This document shows positions 28,001 through 35,365 of a stretch of DNA of 64,000 nt, in pieces. Numbering within the stretch: position 1 is the first letter of the stretch; the number at the start of each line of letters is the position of its first letter. The notes beneath the pieces were generated by a model. The model saw nothing but the letters and a program-made list of their open reading frames with translations, made no database searches and was not told the DNA's origin. Made by a program: the position numbers and the translations under genes. The DNA is from CBDCVN01 sp965223585. Its GTDB lineage: Bacteria; Deinococcota; Deinococci; Deinococcales; Trueperaceae. The DNA lies in contig CBDCWW010000024.1 in assembly GCA_965223585.1 (NCBI GenBank), positions 894,915 through 958,914 on the forward strand, read 5' to 3'.

Positions 28001-28506
28001 AAGGTTGGCTCTTGGTAATGCAAGGGCAGACAGAAGAAGGATTGAAGTTGCTTGCTCAGGGTCAAGAAAATTATGAAATGACCCAAGAAAAAAACATGCG
28101 CTGCTATTTGTGGGGTGTCATAGCAGATACATATTTTCAAGCTGGCCTTTTTGAAAAGGGGTTAACGGTTGTTAACGATGGTTTGGCTGGTTTGCCCAAA
28201 GACACAGGACATTTTGCTAAAGCAGAGTTAAATCGCTTAAAAGGGGAGTTGCTTCTCAAATTAAAACCTGACAATAAAACTACACCTGAAAAATACTTCT
28301 TGCAAGCAATTGACATTGCTAAAGAACAAGAAGCAAAATCATTGGAATTGCGAGCGACTATGAGCTTGAGTCGTTTGTGGCAGGAAGAGGGGAAAACTGC
28401 AGGGGCTCAGCAGGAATTAGCTACCATTTACAACTGGTTTACTGAAGGATTTGATACTGCTGATTTACAAGCAGCAAAAACTTTACTAGAAGACTTGTCA
28501 AGATAA
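25024..28506 (+). CDS. SARP/BTAD-AAA ATPase-TPR transcriptional regulator (second copy)
   Basis: An 1160-residue regulator. The N-terminus (1-95 winged helix, 96-235 BTAD) closely matches the first copy ('LLYYLAHKEHWVDRSVLTYLFWSDVPEENAR', 'GFRLDSAPEFDAWLETERQE'). The central NTPase is of a different type: Walker A GEAGQGKS (296-303) and Walker B 'LLLFLDDVQWID', the signature of large AAA-type predicted ATPases in MalT/adenylate-cyclase-like regulators. A long TPR-like region (about 700-1150) follows. So two regulators with near-identical DNA-binding halves have different switch modules and presumably respond to different signals at similar sites. The ATG lacks a clear ribosome-binding site. 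It sits between the His-rich membrane protein and the RND operon, both preceded by 11-bp box arrays. Confidence 0.88.
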   Translation: MSTYVRLLGPPAIKFDGEWIVPSTTKLSALLYYLAHKEHWVDRSVLTYLFWSDVPEENARHNLRKLLGRLKNLSYVENLDVERTRLRWLADTDLKMFRETLNTQNPSEIVQLYAGELMEGFRLDSAPEFDAWLETERQEIFNAWRKAVFQLTSALEAKGHYSNIADALGKLHKADPFDEDVLKHYLRSLHLDGKKSKALEVFKQFEQMLKEELGGEPESATLELVEYIRQNDVPIPPTTEAISNKTISPSSFLELDSLSVELKTPVFVARQQEMSRLNSYLDKLLDKQHQVAFVLGEAGQGKSSLLRAFSQQVQENKDFTVVSGNCNAYTGIGDPYLPFREILELLTGDVQAKAEVGKLTPDSAKALWDMLPAAVEAIITCGPDLLDVFISVRGLISRGVAHSPQGAPWLSELQEIASQKSSQLSQVQQSALFEQYAKVLQALARKKPLLLFLDDVQWIDTGSTNLFLHLIKRLEGYPVLIIGAYRPSEVSIGRNGERHPLEQVINECQRVFGEISIDLSQVTGKTFIDELIDAEPNKLDANFRAIMLKQTGGHPLFTVELLRSLKERGDIVKKDGHWLEEASIDWKAMPALVEGVIGERIGRLSTPLREILQVASVEGEEFSAEVLAEVLGLDRREVVRQLSRELDKAHYLVKAQGIKREGAIKLSRYRFQHILIQRYLYNNLDEIEQADLNESVANAIEAIYGEQTEKVAVQLAHYYQVADIPEKAIGYLLSAGSSAARLSAHKEAIDHFMQGLELLKPFPETAERNGQELKLQISLGMSFMATQGWGSPGAGKALNRALEICEQIGDNSYIFSVLGALFSYHISWAEMEKGREISQRLIDLGNNLGSSREEIPFKVVGHFGMTLTLLSVGELSSAKEHSEKLESLYNPEQSSNIIMLFGHDVGVISMTFLADTLWHLGYVDKAREKAHSMFTAAQKLEHPFSLGINSVMLTICHQYCGDLQATQKIISYTLPIMVEQGFIWCIGWLTITQGWLLVMQGQTEEGLKLLAQGQENYEMTQEKNMRCYLWGVIADTYFQAGLFEKGLTVVNDGLAGLPKDTGHFAKAELNRLKGELLLKLKPDNKTTPEKYFLQAIDIAKEQEAKSLELRATMSLSRLWQEEGKTAGAQQELATIYNWFTEGFDTADLQAAKTLLEDLSR

Positions 28507-28512
28507 GTTCAT

Positions 28513-28575
28513 GTCGGGTAAGGAAATGATGTCGCCATCACTTCCTCCCCTAAGAACCGCCCGTACCTAATTTCT
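28513..28575 (-). mobile_element. 3' end remnant of a group II intron
   Basis: On the minus strand the sequence ends like a group II intron: the second half of domain V ('GGCGGTTCTTAGGGGAGG'), a domain-VI hairpin (GGAAGTGATG with CATCATTTCC) and the terminal CCCGAC at 28513. The intact intron at 53125-55530 ends in the comparable 'GGACGGTTCTTAGAGGACG' and TACTCGAC. Nothing of domains I-IV is left. Confidence 0.5.
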
Positions 28576-28603
28576 AGGTAAGGGTTTGAGCAAAAATAAG
28601 TTT

Positions 28604-28855
28604 TCAATTTGGTCTAATTGTATAGTTCCATTCACCATGAAAAGTTTCTTTATGTAGGTTGAGCTGAGCAAATTCTTCATCGGTAACTTTGATGCCCTTT
28701 TGATAGGTGTTTTTATCAAGTCTAGCTTTGATTGTTAATCCTGTTTCTGTTTTAGTGTTGCTGATTAGGTTAACAACTGTTGCATGATCTATCAGAGGTT
28801 TACCTCGCCAATTTTGTGATTTATTACATGGAAATGGTTGGGTGTGTTTTATTAT
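28604..28855 (-). pseudogene. C-terminal fragment of an ISAzo13-type transposase
   Basis: Translation of the minus strand gives 'QPFPCNKSQNWRGKPLID', then 'VNLISNTKTETGLTIKARLD' and 'FHGEWNYTI', the conserved C-terminal end of ISAzo13-family transposases, closing with TGA at 28604. The corresponding end of the split element at 46853-47464 ('RTETKTGLKVFVNVIDKHYKKG', 'WNYTAVPQ') is homologous but not the same. The N-terminal two-thirds, including the first catalytic Asp residues, are lost. Confidence 0.65.
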
Positions 28856-28930
28856 TTTTTACTTTTCGTTGTGTGGAAAACACATTATCTAAAACCCCAT
28901 ATACATCGCTCCCTAACCATTCCCCGATAT

Positions 28931-28974
28931 AAGACGATTATGAGACGATAATAGTACGCTAGCTTCTTTAAACT
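28931..28974 (+). promoter_or_regulatory. Putative SARP operator and promoter of the RND operon
   Basis: Heptamers AAGACGA (28931-28937), GAGACGA (28942-28948) and AGTACGC (28953-28959) are 11 bp apart; then 9 nt and TAAACT (28969-28974) as -10. This repeats the geometry of 24036-24079 precisely. The first leader frame starts 50 nt downstream. Confidence 0.65.
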
Positions 28975-29024
28975 TTGAAACCTAGCAAGGAAAGCCTTGC
29001 TAAAAATCTTTAAGGAGCATTAAC

Positions 29025-29090
29025 ATGCAAAACAACATAATTTTTATAGGTCACACCTTGAATAGACTCAAGGTTGTAGGTAATGGATAG
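29025..29090 (+). CDS. 21-residue leader peptide, first
   Basis: ATG with AAGGAG 7 nt upstream begins MQNNIIFIGHTLNRLKVVGNG; its TAG overlaps the ribosome-binding site of the next small frame. No similarity recognised. Together with the second peptide it forms a translated leader before the RND exporter. Confidence 0.4.
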   Translation: MQNNIIFIGHTLNRLKVVGNG

Positions 29091-29099
29091 GAGACAAAA

Positions 29100-29162
29100 A
29101 TGACTGTAGCACCTGATTTACACTCATTCACAGCTATGAACTTTGGGAGTCTGGTTAAATGA
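29100..29162 (+). CDS. 20-residue leader peptide, second, overlapping the RND start
   Basis: AGGAG lies 6 nt before the ATG. The peptide MTVAPDLHSFTAMNFGSLVK ends at TGA (29160-29162), overlapping the RND start as ATGA. The exporter ATG has only a modest GGGAG of its own, so translation is probably coupled. Confidence 0.45.
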   Translation: MTVAPDLHSFTAMNFGSLVK

Positions 29163-31780
29163 TATTCCTATCAAAACATGCCAGTAATCATCCTAAAGCT
29201 TATTTGTGGCTAGCAAAACTATTATGCCTAGTGCTGATAGCCCTTGTACTACTTGCTATCTTGTGGCCACAGAGCTTTAGTGTTCTTAATTCCATCAAGA
29301 TTGATACTGATCCTGAAAACATGCTCAAGGCCAACGAACCTGCACGCGTATTTCACAATGAAATGAAGCGTGAATTTAGCCTCTACGAAATAGTTGTTGT
29401 TGGTATTACCAACAATGAACACCCGCAGGGTGTCTTCAATACGAAATCACTCAGTAACATTTCCGAACTGGTTAACTTTGCTAAAACCATTGGCTGGGAA
29501 GAAAATGGTGAATACAAAGGCGTAGTAGACGTAGAAATCCTCAGTCCTTCAACTGTTGATAATATCGAGCAAGGTGGTCTAGGTACAGTAAAGTTTGAGT
29601 GGCTGATGGAGCACCCACCTAAGAACGATGCTGAAGCACTTGCTATTGCTGAAAAAGCTCAGCACATCCCGCTTTTAGATGATACTTTGGTATCCCAAGA
29701 TGGGCAAGCACTAGCACTCTATATTCCTGTTACTTCAAAAAATGTCAGCTACCGTGTAGCAAGTGAATTGCGTCAGAAGATTGCTACATTAGAAGGTAAT
29801 GAAAACTATTACATTACTGGACAACCTGTAGCTCAAGATCAATTTGGTGTAGAAATGTTTAAGCAAATGGCATTGTCAGCCCCGCTTGCGATGCTACTTA
29901 TTTTCTTGCTGATGTGGCTTTTCTTTAGGCATCTAATGTTCATTATTGCCCCCATAATTGTTGCCGTGATGTCAGTGATTATCACTATGGCCTTGCTGAT
30001 TCTCTCGGGTAACACCATTCATATTATGAGCTCGATGATTCCTATTTTCATCATGCCTATTGCTGTACTTGACGCAGTGCATGTTTTGTCTGACTTTTTT
30101 GACCGTTATCCAAATAGTCGTGACCGAGCTGCTACTTTAAAAGAAGTAATGCATGAACTTTTCAAACCGATGCTCTTTACCACTTTAACAACTTGTGCAG
30201 GTTTTGGTTCACTTGCCTTTGTACCTATCCCTCCAGTACAAGTTTTTGGTGTTTTTATTGCTATTGGTGTGCTCGTAGCATGGTTTCTGACAGTGACTTT
30301 GGTGCCTGCTTATATTATGTTGCTGCCTGAAAATTCACTTAAGAACTTTGGTCTAAAATCTGAAGGCAAAACCCAAAGGTTACCTCTACTCGCTCGCTTG
30401 CTGTTCAGTATGGGCCAGATAAGTTACCGTCATCCGAGACTTATTGTTATTATTGCCCTGCTTTTAGGGGTAGGCGCTTATTATGGTATTCGCCAAATTA
30501 ACATTAACGATAATCCTATAAAGTGGTTTGTACCAAGTCATGACATTCGTGTGGCTGACAAAGCGCTTAATGAGCGCTTTGGGGGAACATATATGGCTTA
30601 CCTTACCTTAGAAGCAGAGGTACAAGATTTTGAAGCAGAAGTCTTTGTTGAAGAGTTTAAGCAAGGGCTTCACGAAAAAGACCCAACAGTAGTTGCAACT
30701 GTAAGTAACATGTTAGATAAAGCTGCTACTGCTAAAATAGATAAAGAAACCTTACTAGCTACAGTAATTGATGAAGCACTAGCAATACAAGATGCTAGTG
30801 AAAGTGATGCGCTTTGGGATGCTTGGGATGAGGTGATTGTATTGCTCGAGAATCAACCCCTAAACAACCACCCCTTCAAACAACCTGAAGTGCTTGCCTA
30901 CCTTGAAAGTCTACAAACACACTTGCTAGCTACTGAAACGGTTGGTAAAGTCAATGCTCTACCTGACATTGTGAAAACTGTTCACCGTGAACTCTTTCTA
31001 GGTGAACAAGAAGCCTATCGCATTCCCGACTCACAAGCTGCTGTTGCCCAAACACTCATCACTTACCAAAATAGCCACCGCCCCCAAGATTTATGGCATT
31101 TTGTTACTCCTGACTACCATAAGGTCACTTTGTGGTTGCAGCTTACTAGCGGCGACAATCGTGATATGAGGCAGCTGATTGCTACCACCTCACAATTTTT
31201 AGCAAATAGCACTCCTCCTATTGCACTAACACACAATTGGTTTGGCCTTACCTATATCAATGTAGTTTGGCAAGAACGCATGATCACAGGGATGCTTGGA
31301 GCTTTTCTAGGTAGCTTTATTATTGTGCTTATTCTAATGACATTACTTTTCCGCTCGTTCTGGTGGGGTCTACTCAGTATGATTCCGCTAACTGTCGCTA
31401 TTGCTTCTATCTATGGTTTTATTGGCCTCATTGGTAAAGACTACGATATGCCCGTAGCTGTTTTATCATCGCTTAGCCTTGGCTTAGCCATTGATTATGC
31501 CATTCACTTCTTAGCACGGAGCAAGGATTTATACCAGCAACATAACAGCTGGCAAAAGGCCATTAGTGCTGTTTTTGCTGAGCCTGCAAGAGCAATTGCT
31601 CGTAATATGATTGTGGTTGGTTGTGGGTTTTTACCACTACTTGCTGCCCCACTAGTTCCCTATCAAACTGTAGGTGTGTTAATTTCTGCCATCTTGCTTT
31701 TAGCAGGCGTTACTACCTTGAACTTACTACCTGCATTAATTACCCTATCTCAACCTTTACTCTTTAAATACAAAGCTTAG
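29159..31780 (+). CDS. RND-superfamily (MMPL/HpnN-like) exporter
   Basis: An 873-residue inner-membrane protein with the RND double-half layout. A first helix (about 17-38) is followed by a large periplasmic loop, a helix cluster around residues 235-400 ('MLLIFLLMWLFFRHLMFIIAPIIVA', 'PIFIMPIAVLDAVHVLSDFFDRY'), a second periplasmic loop, and a second cluster around 700-865 with 'SLSLGLAIDYAIHFLARS'. The 'D(A/Y)AVH...F' motifs in both halves contain the Asp/His residues typical of proton-driven MMPL exporters. It is shorter than HAE/HME pumps and lacks an adaptor, as in hopanoid or lipid exporters. A LolA-like gene and an outer-membrane barrel follow at 29 and 13 nt, so lipid or hydrophobic-molecule export to the outer membrane is the likely task. 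The substrate is unknown. Confidence 0.85.
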   Translation: MIFLSKHASNHPKAYLWLAKLLCLVLIALVLLAILWPQSFSVLNSIKIDTDPENMLKANEPARVFHNEMKREFSLYEIVVVGITNNEHPQGVFNTKSLSNISELVNFAKTIGWEENGEYKGVVDVEILSPSTVDNIEQGGLGTVKFEWLMEHPPKNDAEALAIAEKAQHIPLLDDTLVSQDGQALALYIPVTSKNVSYRVASELRQKIATLEGNENYYITGQPVAQDQFGVEMFKQMALSAPLAMLLIFLLMWLFFRHLMFIIAPIIVAVMSVIITMALLILSGNTIHIMSSMIPIFIMPIAVLDAVHVLSDFFDRYPNSRDRAATLKEVMHELFKPMLFTTLTTCAGFGSLAFVPIPPVQVFGVFIAIGVLVAWFLTVTLVPAYIMLLPENSLKNFGLKSEGKTQRLPLLARLLFSMGQISYRHPRLIVIIALLLGVGAYYGIRQININDNPIKWFVPSHDIRVADKALNERFGGTYMAYLTLEAEVQDFEAEVFVEEFKQGLHEKDPTVVATVSNMLDKAATAKIDKETLLATVIDEALAIQDASESDALWDAWDEVIVLLENQPLNNHPFKQPEVLAYLESLQTHLLATETVGKVNALPDIVKTVHRELFLGEQEAYRIPDSQAAVAQTLITYQNSHRPQDLWHFVTPDYHKVTLWLQLTSGDNRDMRQLIATTSQFLANSTPPIALTHNWFGLTYINVVWQERMITGMLGAFLGSFIIVLILMTLLFRSFWWGLLSMIPLTVAIASIYGFIGLIGKDYDMPVAVLSSLSLGLAIDYAIHFLARSKDLYQQHNSWQKAISAVFAEPARAIARNMIVVGCGFLPLLAAPLVPYQTVGVLISAILLLAGVTTLNLLPALITLSQPLLFKYKA

Positions 31781-31809
31781 CTTGAAAGGAAAACTGAAAG
31801 GAAAACCCT

Positions 31810-32628
31810 ATGAAAAATTCATACTTAATAACCAATGATCAGTGGTCAACATTACTTGCTGGCCTGTTAATACTTGTTACATTTTGGGGATCATATGCTT
31901 GGGCAATAGATGTTGCTGAAATTGTCGATAAGGCCAACGAAGCCGCTTACTATCAAGGTTTTGATGGTAAGGCTAGTGCTCACATGTCAATTGTTGATAG
32001 CCAAGGGAGAGAACGAGAGCGAGAATTTGTTATCTTGCGTCATGATCTAAGTGAAGACCTTGCTGGACAAAAATTCTATCTTTATTTTAATCGCCCTGCT
32101 GATGTTAATAAAACAGCCTTTATGGTGTGGAAAAACATAGATAGAGATGATGACCGCTGGCTTTACCTGCCTGCACTTGATTTGGTAAAACGCATTGCCT
32201 CGAGCGATAAACGTACTAGTTTTGTTGGTTCTCATTTCTTTTATGAAGATGTCTCAGGCCGTAATCCTGCGGAAGACAACCATGAACTCATAGAAGAAAC
32301 TAATGACTTTTATGTAGTGCAGAGCACACCTAAAGACCCTAACTCAGTGGAATTTAACCATTATAAAGTATGGGTACATAAAACAAGCTTTATTCCTGTC
32401 AAGATTGAGTACTTTGATTCTGAAGGTGATGTTTATCGTACCTATGAAACACTCAAAGTTGAAACCATACAGGACTTTATCACTGTTATTGAGTCTCGTG
32501 TGACCGATACACGTATAGGAGGTTACACTACACTCACATTCAGTGACGTGAGCTATAACATAGGAATTGGCGAAGACATCTTTAGTGAGCGTTATTTACG
32601 CGAAGCACCGAGGCGCTTGTTACGGTAG
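31810..32628 (+). CDS. Outer-membrane lipoprotein-sorting (LolA-like) protein
   Basis: A 272-residue exported protein (hydrophobic N-terminal segment, residues about 17-35). The mature part has the LolA-like pattern 'DGKASAHMSIVDSQGRERER', 'FNRPADVNKTAFMVWKNID', 'DRWLYLPALDLVKRIASSDKRTSFVGSHFFYEDVSGR', recognisable from proteins encoded beside RND exporters. The LolA-like half-barrel carries lipids or acyl chains across the periplasm. It lies 29 nt after the exporter and 13 nt before the barrel gene. I infer a periplasmic shuttle between those two. GAAAGGAAAACC before the ATG serves as the ribosome-binding site. Confidence 0.82.
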   Translation: MKNSYLITNDQWSTLLAGLLILVTFWGSYAWAIDVAEIVDKANEAAYYQGFDGKASAHMSIVDSQGREREREFVILRHDLSEDLAGQKFYLYFNRPADVNKTAFMVWKNIDRDDDRWLYLPALDLVKRIASSDKRTSFVGSHFFYEDVSGRNPAEDNHELIEETNDFYVVQSTPKDPNSVEFNHYKVWVHKTSFIPVKIEYFDSEGDVYRTYETLKVETIQDFITVIESRVTDTRIGGYTTLTFSDVSYNIGIGEDIFSERYLREAPRRLLR

Positions 32629-32641
32629 AGGCACAGATTTC

Positions 32642-34330
32642 ATGCTTAAGAAACTTTTCTTTACCCTCATTCTCGCCTTGATTTTTCATGTATGGGCTGA
32701 TGAAACTACTCCACCTCAAGATTCAGAGAGTGAAGAGTCTAGTTTTTCACAAGGACCTGAATCATACGATGAACCTGCTTTACCCTTTGGTCTTGCTAGC
32801 ACAAACGAACCCGTTTTGCCCTGCTTGCCACAAGGACTTGAGTCATCTAGTGAACTTGCTTTGTCGCTAGACCCTTCTAGCATGGCTGAATCTGATTTAC
32901 CTAACTTACCCCAGGGGCTCGAGTCATCCCAAGAGCCCACCTTGCCCCTGGGTCTTCCTGACTCTAATGAGCATTCTTTACATTGTTTGCAGGATGAACT
33001 ATCCGCCGAACCTACTTTGCCTCTAGGTCTTTCTAATACAAATGAACCTGATTTGCCTTTAGGTTTTGATGGTGAAGTTGCTCGAGAAACAAAACAAAGC
33101 AATACCAAATCTTGGTTAGAAAGTTTGCCTTTCACAGTTACAGGCTTTGCTGAAGCACGTTTGGGTGCTCGTATATTTGATGATGACAATCAAAAAGAGT
33201 TTTCTCTTGCCGAAGCCCGTTTTCATGTAGATGCTGAAAAAGCATGGGATTGGGGTATCGCTGGTCTTGGGCTAGACCTACAACTCGATCCTATTTTAGC
33301 CAATTATGGTGTTAACTTAACTACTGGCGAGGGTTTACTTGACTTACGTCATGCTAATGTTGTGTTACGTCCCCTTGACTATCTCGACATTAAGATAGGC
33401 CGCCAAATTCTTACATGGGGAACTGGTGATTTTCTTTTTATCAATGACCTTTTCCCTAAAGACTGGCGTGCATTTTTGATAGGTCGTGATGATACTTATC
33501 TCAAAGCCCCTACAGATGCAATCAAACTGTCTTTTTTCCTTGATGAAGTTAACCTTGATATTATCTATAGTCCACGCTTTAATAGTGATAGGTTTATTAC
33601 AGGTGAGCGCTTGTCTTACTTTAATGCTTCTGTGAGCGATATAGTCGGGCGAAATGAAATTGTAAGTGTGGATGCTAGAGAAGATTGGTTGAGTGAATTT
33701 GATATGTATGCTAGAGCCTACCGCACCCTTGGCCCTTTTGAAGTTGCACTTTATGGTTACTATGGCTATTGGAAAAGCCCTGCAGGACAAGACATTAGCA
33801 CAGGAAACTTAACTTTTCCCAGCTTATCTGTCTATGGAGCAAGTGGGCGTGGTCCAATAGCTGAGGGCATTGGTTATGTAGAAGCTGGTTATTATGATAG
33901 TCGTGATGATCGTGCAGGTGATAATCCACTTGTTCGCAATAGTGAATTTCGCTTTTTAGTAGGCTACGAGCAAGAGATTGCACCTAATCTTACAGGAGGT
34001 GGACAGTATTACTTAGAAGCTATGATGAATCATGGAGCTTACAAAGCAAACTTACCTGCTGGTGCCCAAGTTCAAGATCAGTTTCGCCATACGTTTACAC
34101 TACGCCTTACCCAGATGTTACTCAATCAAGACTTAACACTTTCTCTCTTTACCTTTTTTAGCCCCTCTGACTTAGATGGTTATTTACGTTTTAAATCCAG
34201 CTATCGCTATGATGATAGGTGGCGTTTTGAAGGTGGAGTAAATTTATTTTATGGACTTGATGACAATAGCTTCTTTGGGCAATTTCAAACAAATAGCAAT
34301 GTGTTTGTAGGATTACGATATAGTTTTTGA
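32642..34330 (+). CDS. Outer-membrane beta-barrel protein (DUF1302-like) with acidic Pro/Leu repeat linker
   Basis: A 562-residue exported protein: signal peptide (MLKKLFFTLILALIFHVWA), then about 110 residues of degenerate repeats built on 'EPTLPLGL', 'LPQGLESS' and 'NEPDLPLGF', then a barrel of about 400 residues with alternating aromatic strands. It has 'IKIGRQILTWGTGDFLFINDLFPKDW', the hallmark of DUF1302-type porins found with RND/LolA operons, and ends in aromatic Phe ('VGLRYSF'), as barrel proteins do for BAM recognition. I place the start at 32642, 13 nt after the LolA-like stop; an earlier in-frame start would overlap that gene. The repeat linker may span periplasm or peptidoglycan. 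It completes a three-gene trans-envelope export unit. Confidence 0.82.
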   Translation: MLKKLFFTLILALIFHVWADETTPPQDSESEESSFSQGPESYDEPALPFGLASTNEPVLPCLPQGLESSSELALSLDPSSMAESDLPNLPQGLESSQEPTLPLGLPDSNEHSLHCLQDELSAEPTLPLGLSNTNEPDLPLGFDGEVARETKQSNTKSWLESLPFTVTGFAEARLGARIFDDDNQKEFSLAEARFHVDAEKAWDWGIAGLGLDLQLDPILANYGVNLTTGEGLLDLRHANVVLRPLDYLDIKIGRQILTWGTGDFLFINDLFPKDWRAFLIGRDDTYLKAPTDAIKLSFFLDEVNLDIIYSPRFNSDRFITGERLSYFNASVSDIVGRNEIVSVDAREDWLSEFDMYARAYRTLGPFEVALYGYYGYWKSPAGQDISTGNLTFPSLSVYGASGRGPIAEGIGYVEAGYYDSRDDRAGDNPLVRNSEFRFLVGYEQEIAPNLTGGGQYYLEAMMNHGAYKANLPAGAQVQDQFRHTFTLRLTQMLLNQDLTLSLFTFFSPSDLDGYLRFKSSYRYDDRWRFEGGVNLFYGLDDNSFFGQFQTNSNVFVGLRYSF

Positions 34331-34411
34331 ATGACAAAAAGTCTTTTCCCAATCACATTTTTACTGGAATTGCCCATCTTTTGAAAATCGTGATCTAGTT
34401 ATAAGGAGGTT

Positions 34412-34496
34412 GTTAGGGGTGCTGTTAGAGGTGCTGTTAGAAATTGTTATACTACTTTTAGGGGCTTGTTAACTATATTTCTGGCATCCTACTAAT
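34412..34496 (+). promoter_or_regulatory. Promoter with GTTAG direct repeats
   Basis: GTTAG starts at 34412, 34424 and 34436 (12-bp period, in a longer GTTAGNGGTGCT unit). These are followed by TTTTAGGGG and GTTAAC, 11-bp-phased, and by TACTAAT (34490-34496) as -10, 16 nt after GTTAAC. The TTTTAGGGG, GTTAAC and CATCCTACTAATT blocks recur at 39370-39431 at identical distances, so this is a shared activator-dependent promoter. Confidence 0.55.
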
Positions 34497-34542
34497 TACC
34501 GTTGCGCTAAGGCAAAACGGAAATTAATTAGGAGTTTCAGAA

Positions 34543-35112
34543 ATGAAAAAGTTATTAGGTTTAGGTATTTTAGTTTTATTAGTGGTTTTTACAGCTGCAT
34601 GTATTGCTCAAGGGAGCAATTCAAGTGAAAGCACAAACATTGTTCGTTTTGATGTAGCTGAGAATATGTCTAAGTTTGTCTTCGACGAGGCTCCAGTATT
34701 TGAAGATGGTATGCCAGCTCATGGGAATACCTTTGTTACTCAAGGCTACATTTACGAGTACGGTACACTTGAAGGTGGTAATGGTGTACTTGCTGATGGC
34801 AACCCTGAATTCCCCGATAAAGTTATTGGTGAGTGGACATGTCGAGGCGTGTTTGTTGGTGCTGGTGCACATACTGAAACAGGAGCTTGGGTAATTACTA
34901 CTCAGCTTTACAATTTTGGCAGTGAACTCGGTCAAAACACACTTGTGACAGAAGGCTACGAAATTGCAGATGTAAATGTTAACATTAAACGCGCTATAAC
35001 AGGTGGTACAGGTGAATATGTTCAAGCTCGAGGTGAAGTTGCTCAAGCCTTTTTAGGTTTTAATGGTAGTGAAGGTGTCAACTTACGTTTTGAGATGATG
35101 GTCTCAAAATAA
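34543..35112 (+). CDS. Secreted allene-oxide-cyclase/dirigent-like barrel protein
   Basis: A 189-residue protein with an N-terminal export signal containing TAAC at residues 17-20, possibly a lipobox. The mature domain has the AOC/dirigent-like pattern 'GNTFVTQGYIYEYGT', 'GEWTCRGVF', 'ETGAWVITTQLYNF', 'NTLVTEGYE', 'RAITGGTGEYVQARGEVAQAFLGFN', 'VNLRFEM'. These eight-stranded barrels bind hydrophobic small molecules; in plants they cyclise oxylipins or guide radical coupling, while bacterial roles are largely unknown. It directly follows the GTTAG-repeat promoter and precedes a small membrane protein and a deacetylase. The last residues (NLRFEMMVSK) are duplicated as an orphan tail at 39430-39465. 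Confidence 0.7.
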   Translation: MKKLLGLGILVLLVVFTAACIAQGSNSSESTNIVRFDVAENMSKFVFDEAPVFEDGMPAHGNTFVTQGYIYEYGTLEGGNGVLADGNPEFPDKVIGEWTCRGVFVGAGAHTETGAWVITTQLYNFGSELGQNTLVTEGYEIADVNVNIKRAITGGTGEYVQARGEVAQAFLGFNGSEGVNLRFEMMVSK

Positions 35113-35124
35113 AACTTACATTCT

Positions 35125-35155
35125 AGTGGGTAGAGACTCTCTTTCTTTACCCACT
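35125..35155 (+). terminator. Hairpin after the AOC-like gene, probable attenuator
   Basis: Stem AGTGGGTA/TACCCACT with a 15-nt loop lies 12 nt after the stop codon and before the next gene of the unit, followed by a T-rich stretch. It may reduce expression of the downstream genes. Confidence 0.5.
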
Positions 35156-35182
35156 GAATTTTATTTGTAATAGGAGAACTAA

Positions 35183-35365
35183 ATGTTAAGTGACAAAACC
35201 CTAACACAACTTCAATCAAGAGAAAAACTTAGAACTGCATCACAGAAATATTACAGTCTTTTTGAAAAACTATGTGGTTGTATAGGATTACTAATTTTTG
35301 GACTTGCTGCTTGGCATGTTTCAAAAAGGCACAATTTTTCTAAGGAAGTTAGGGAAAGTCAATGA
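35183..35365 (+). CDS. Small membrane protein, paralogue of 39549-39695
   Basis: A 60-residue protein with one hydrophobic segment: 'KYYSLFEKLCGCIGLLIFGLAAWHVSKRHNF'. The counterpart at 39549 reads 'KYYNLIEKICTCISLLVFDLNAW'. AGGAG lies 6 nt before the ATG. Its TGA overlaps the deacetylase start (ATGA), so the two are translationally coupled. In the second locus the same peptide is coupled to the His-rich membrane protein instead. No known family recognised. Confidence 0.65.
   Translation: MLSDKTLTQLQSREKLRTASQKYYSLFEKLCGCIGLLIFGLAAWHVSKRHNFSKEVRESQ

Noticed and set aside
32716..33189. 157-codon minus-strand open frame opposite the barrel-protein linker
   Set aside because: It mirrors the Pro/Leu repeat of the plus-strand gene, which has a signal peptide, operon context and barrel continuation.
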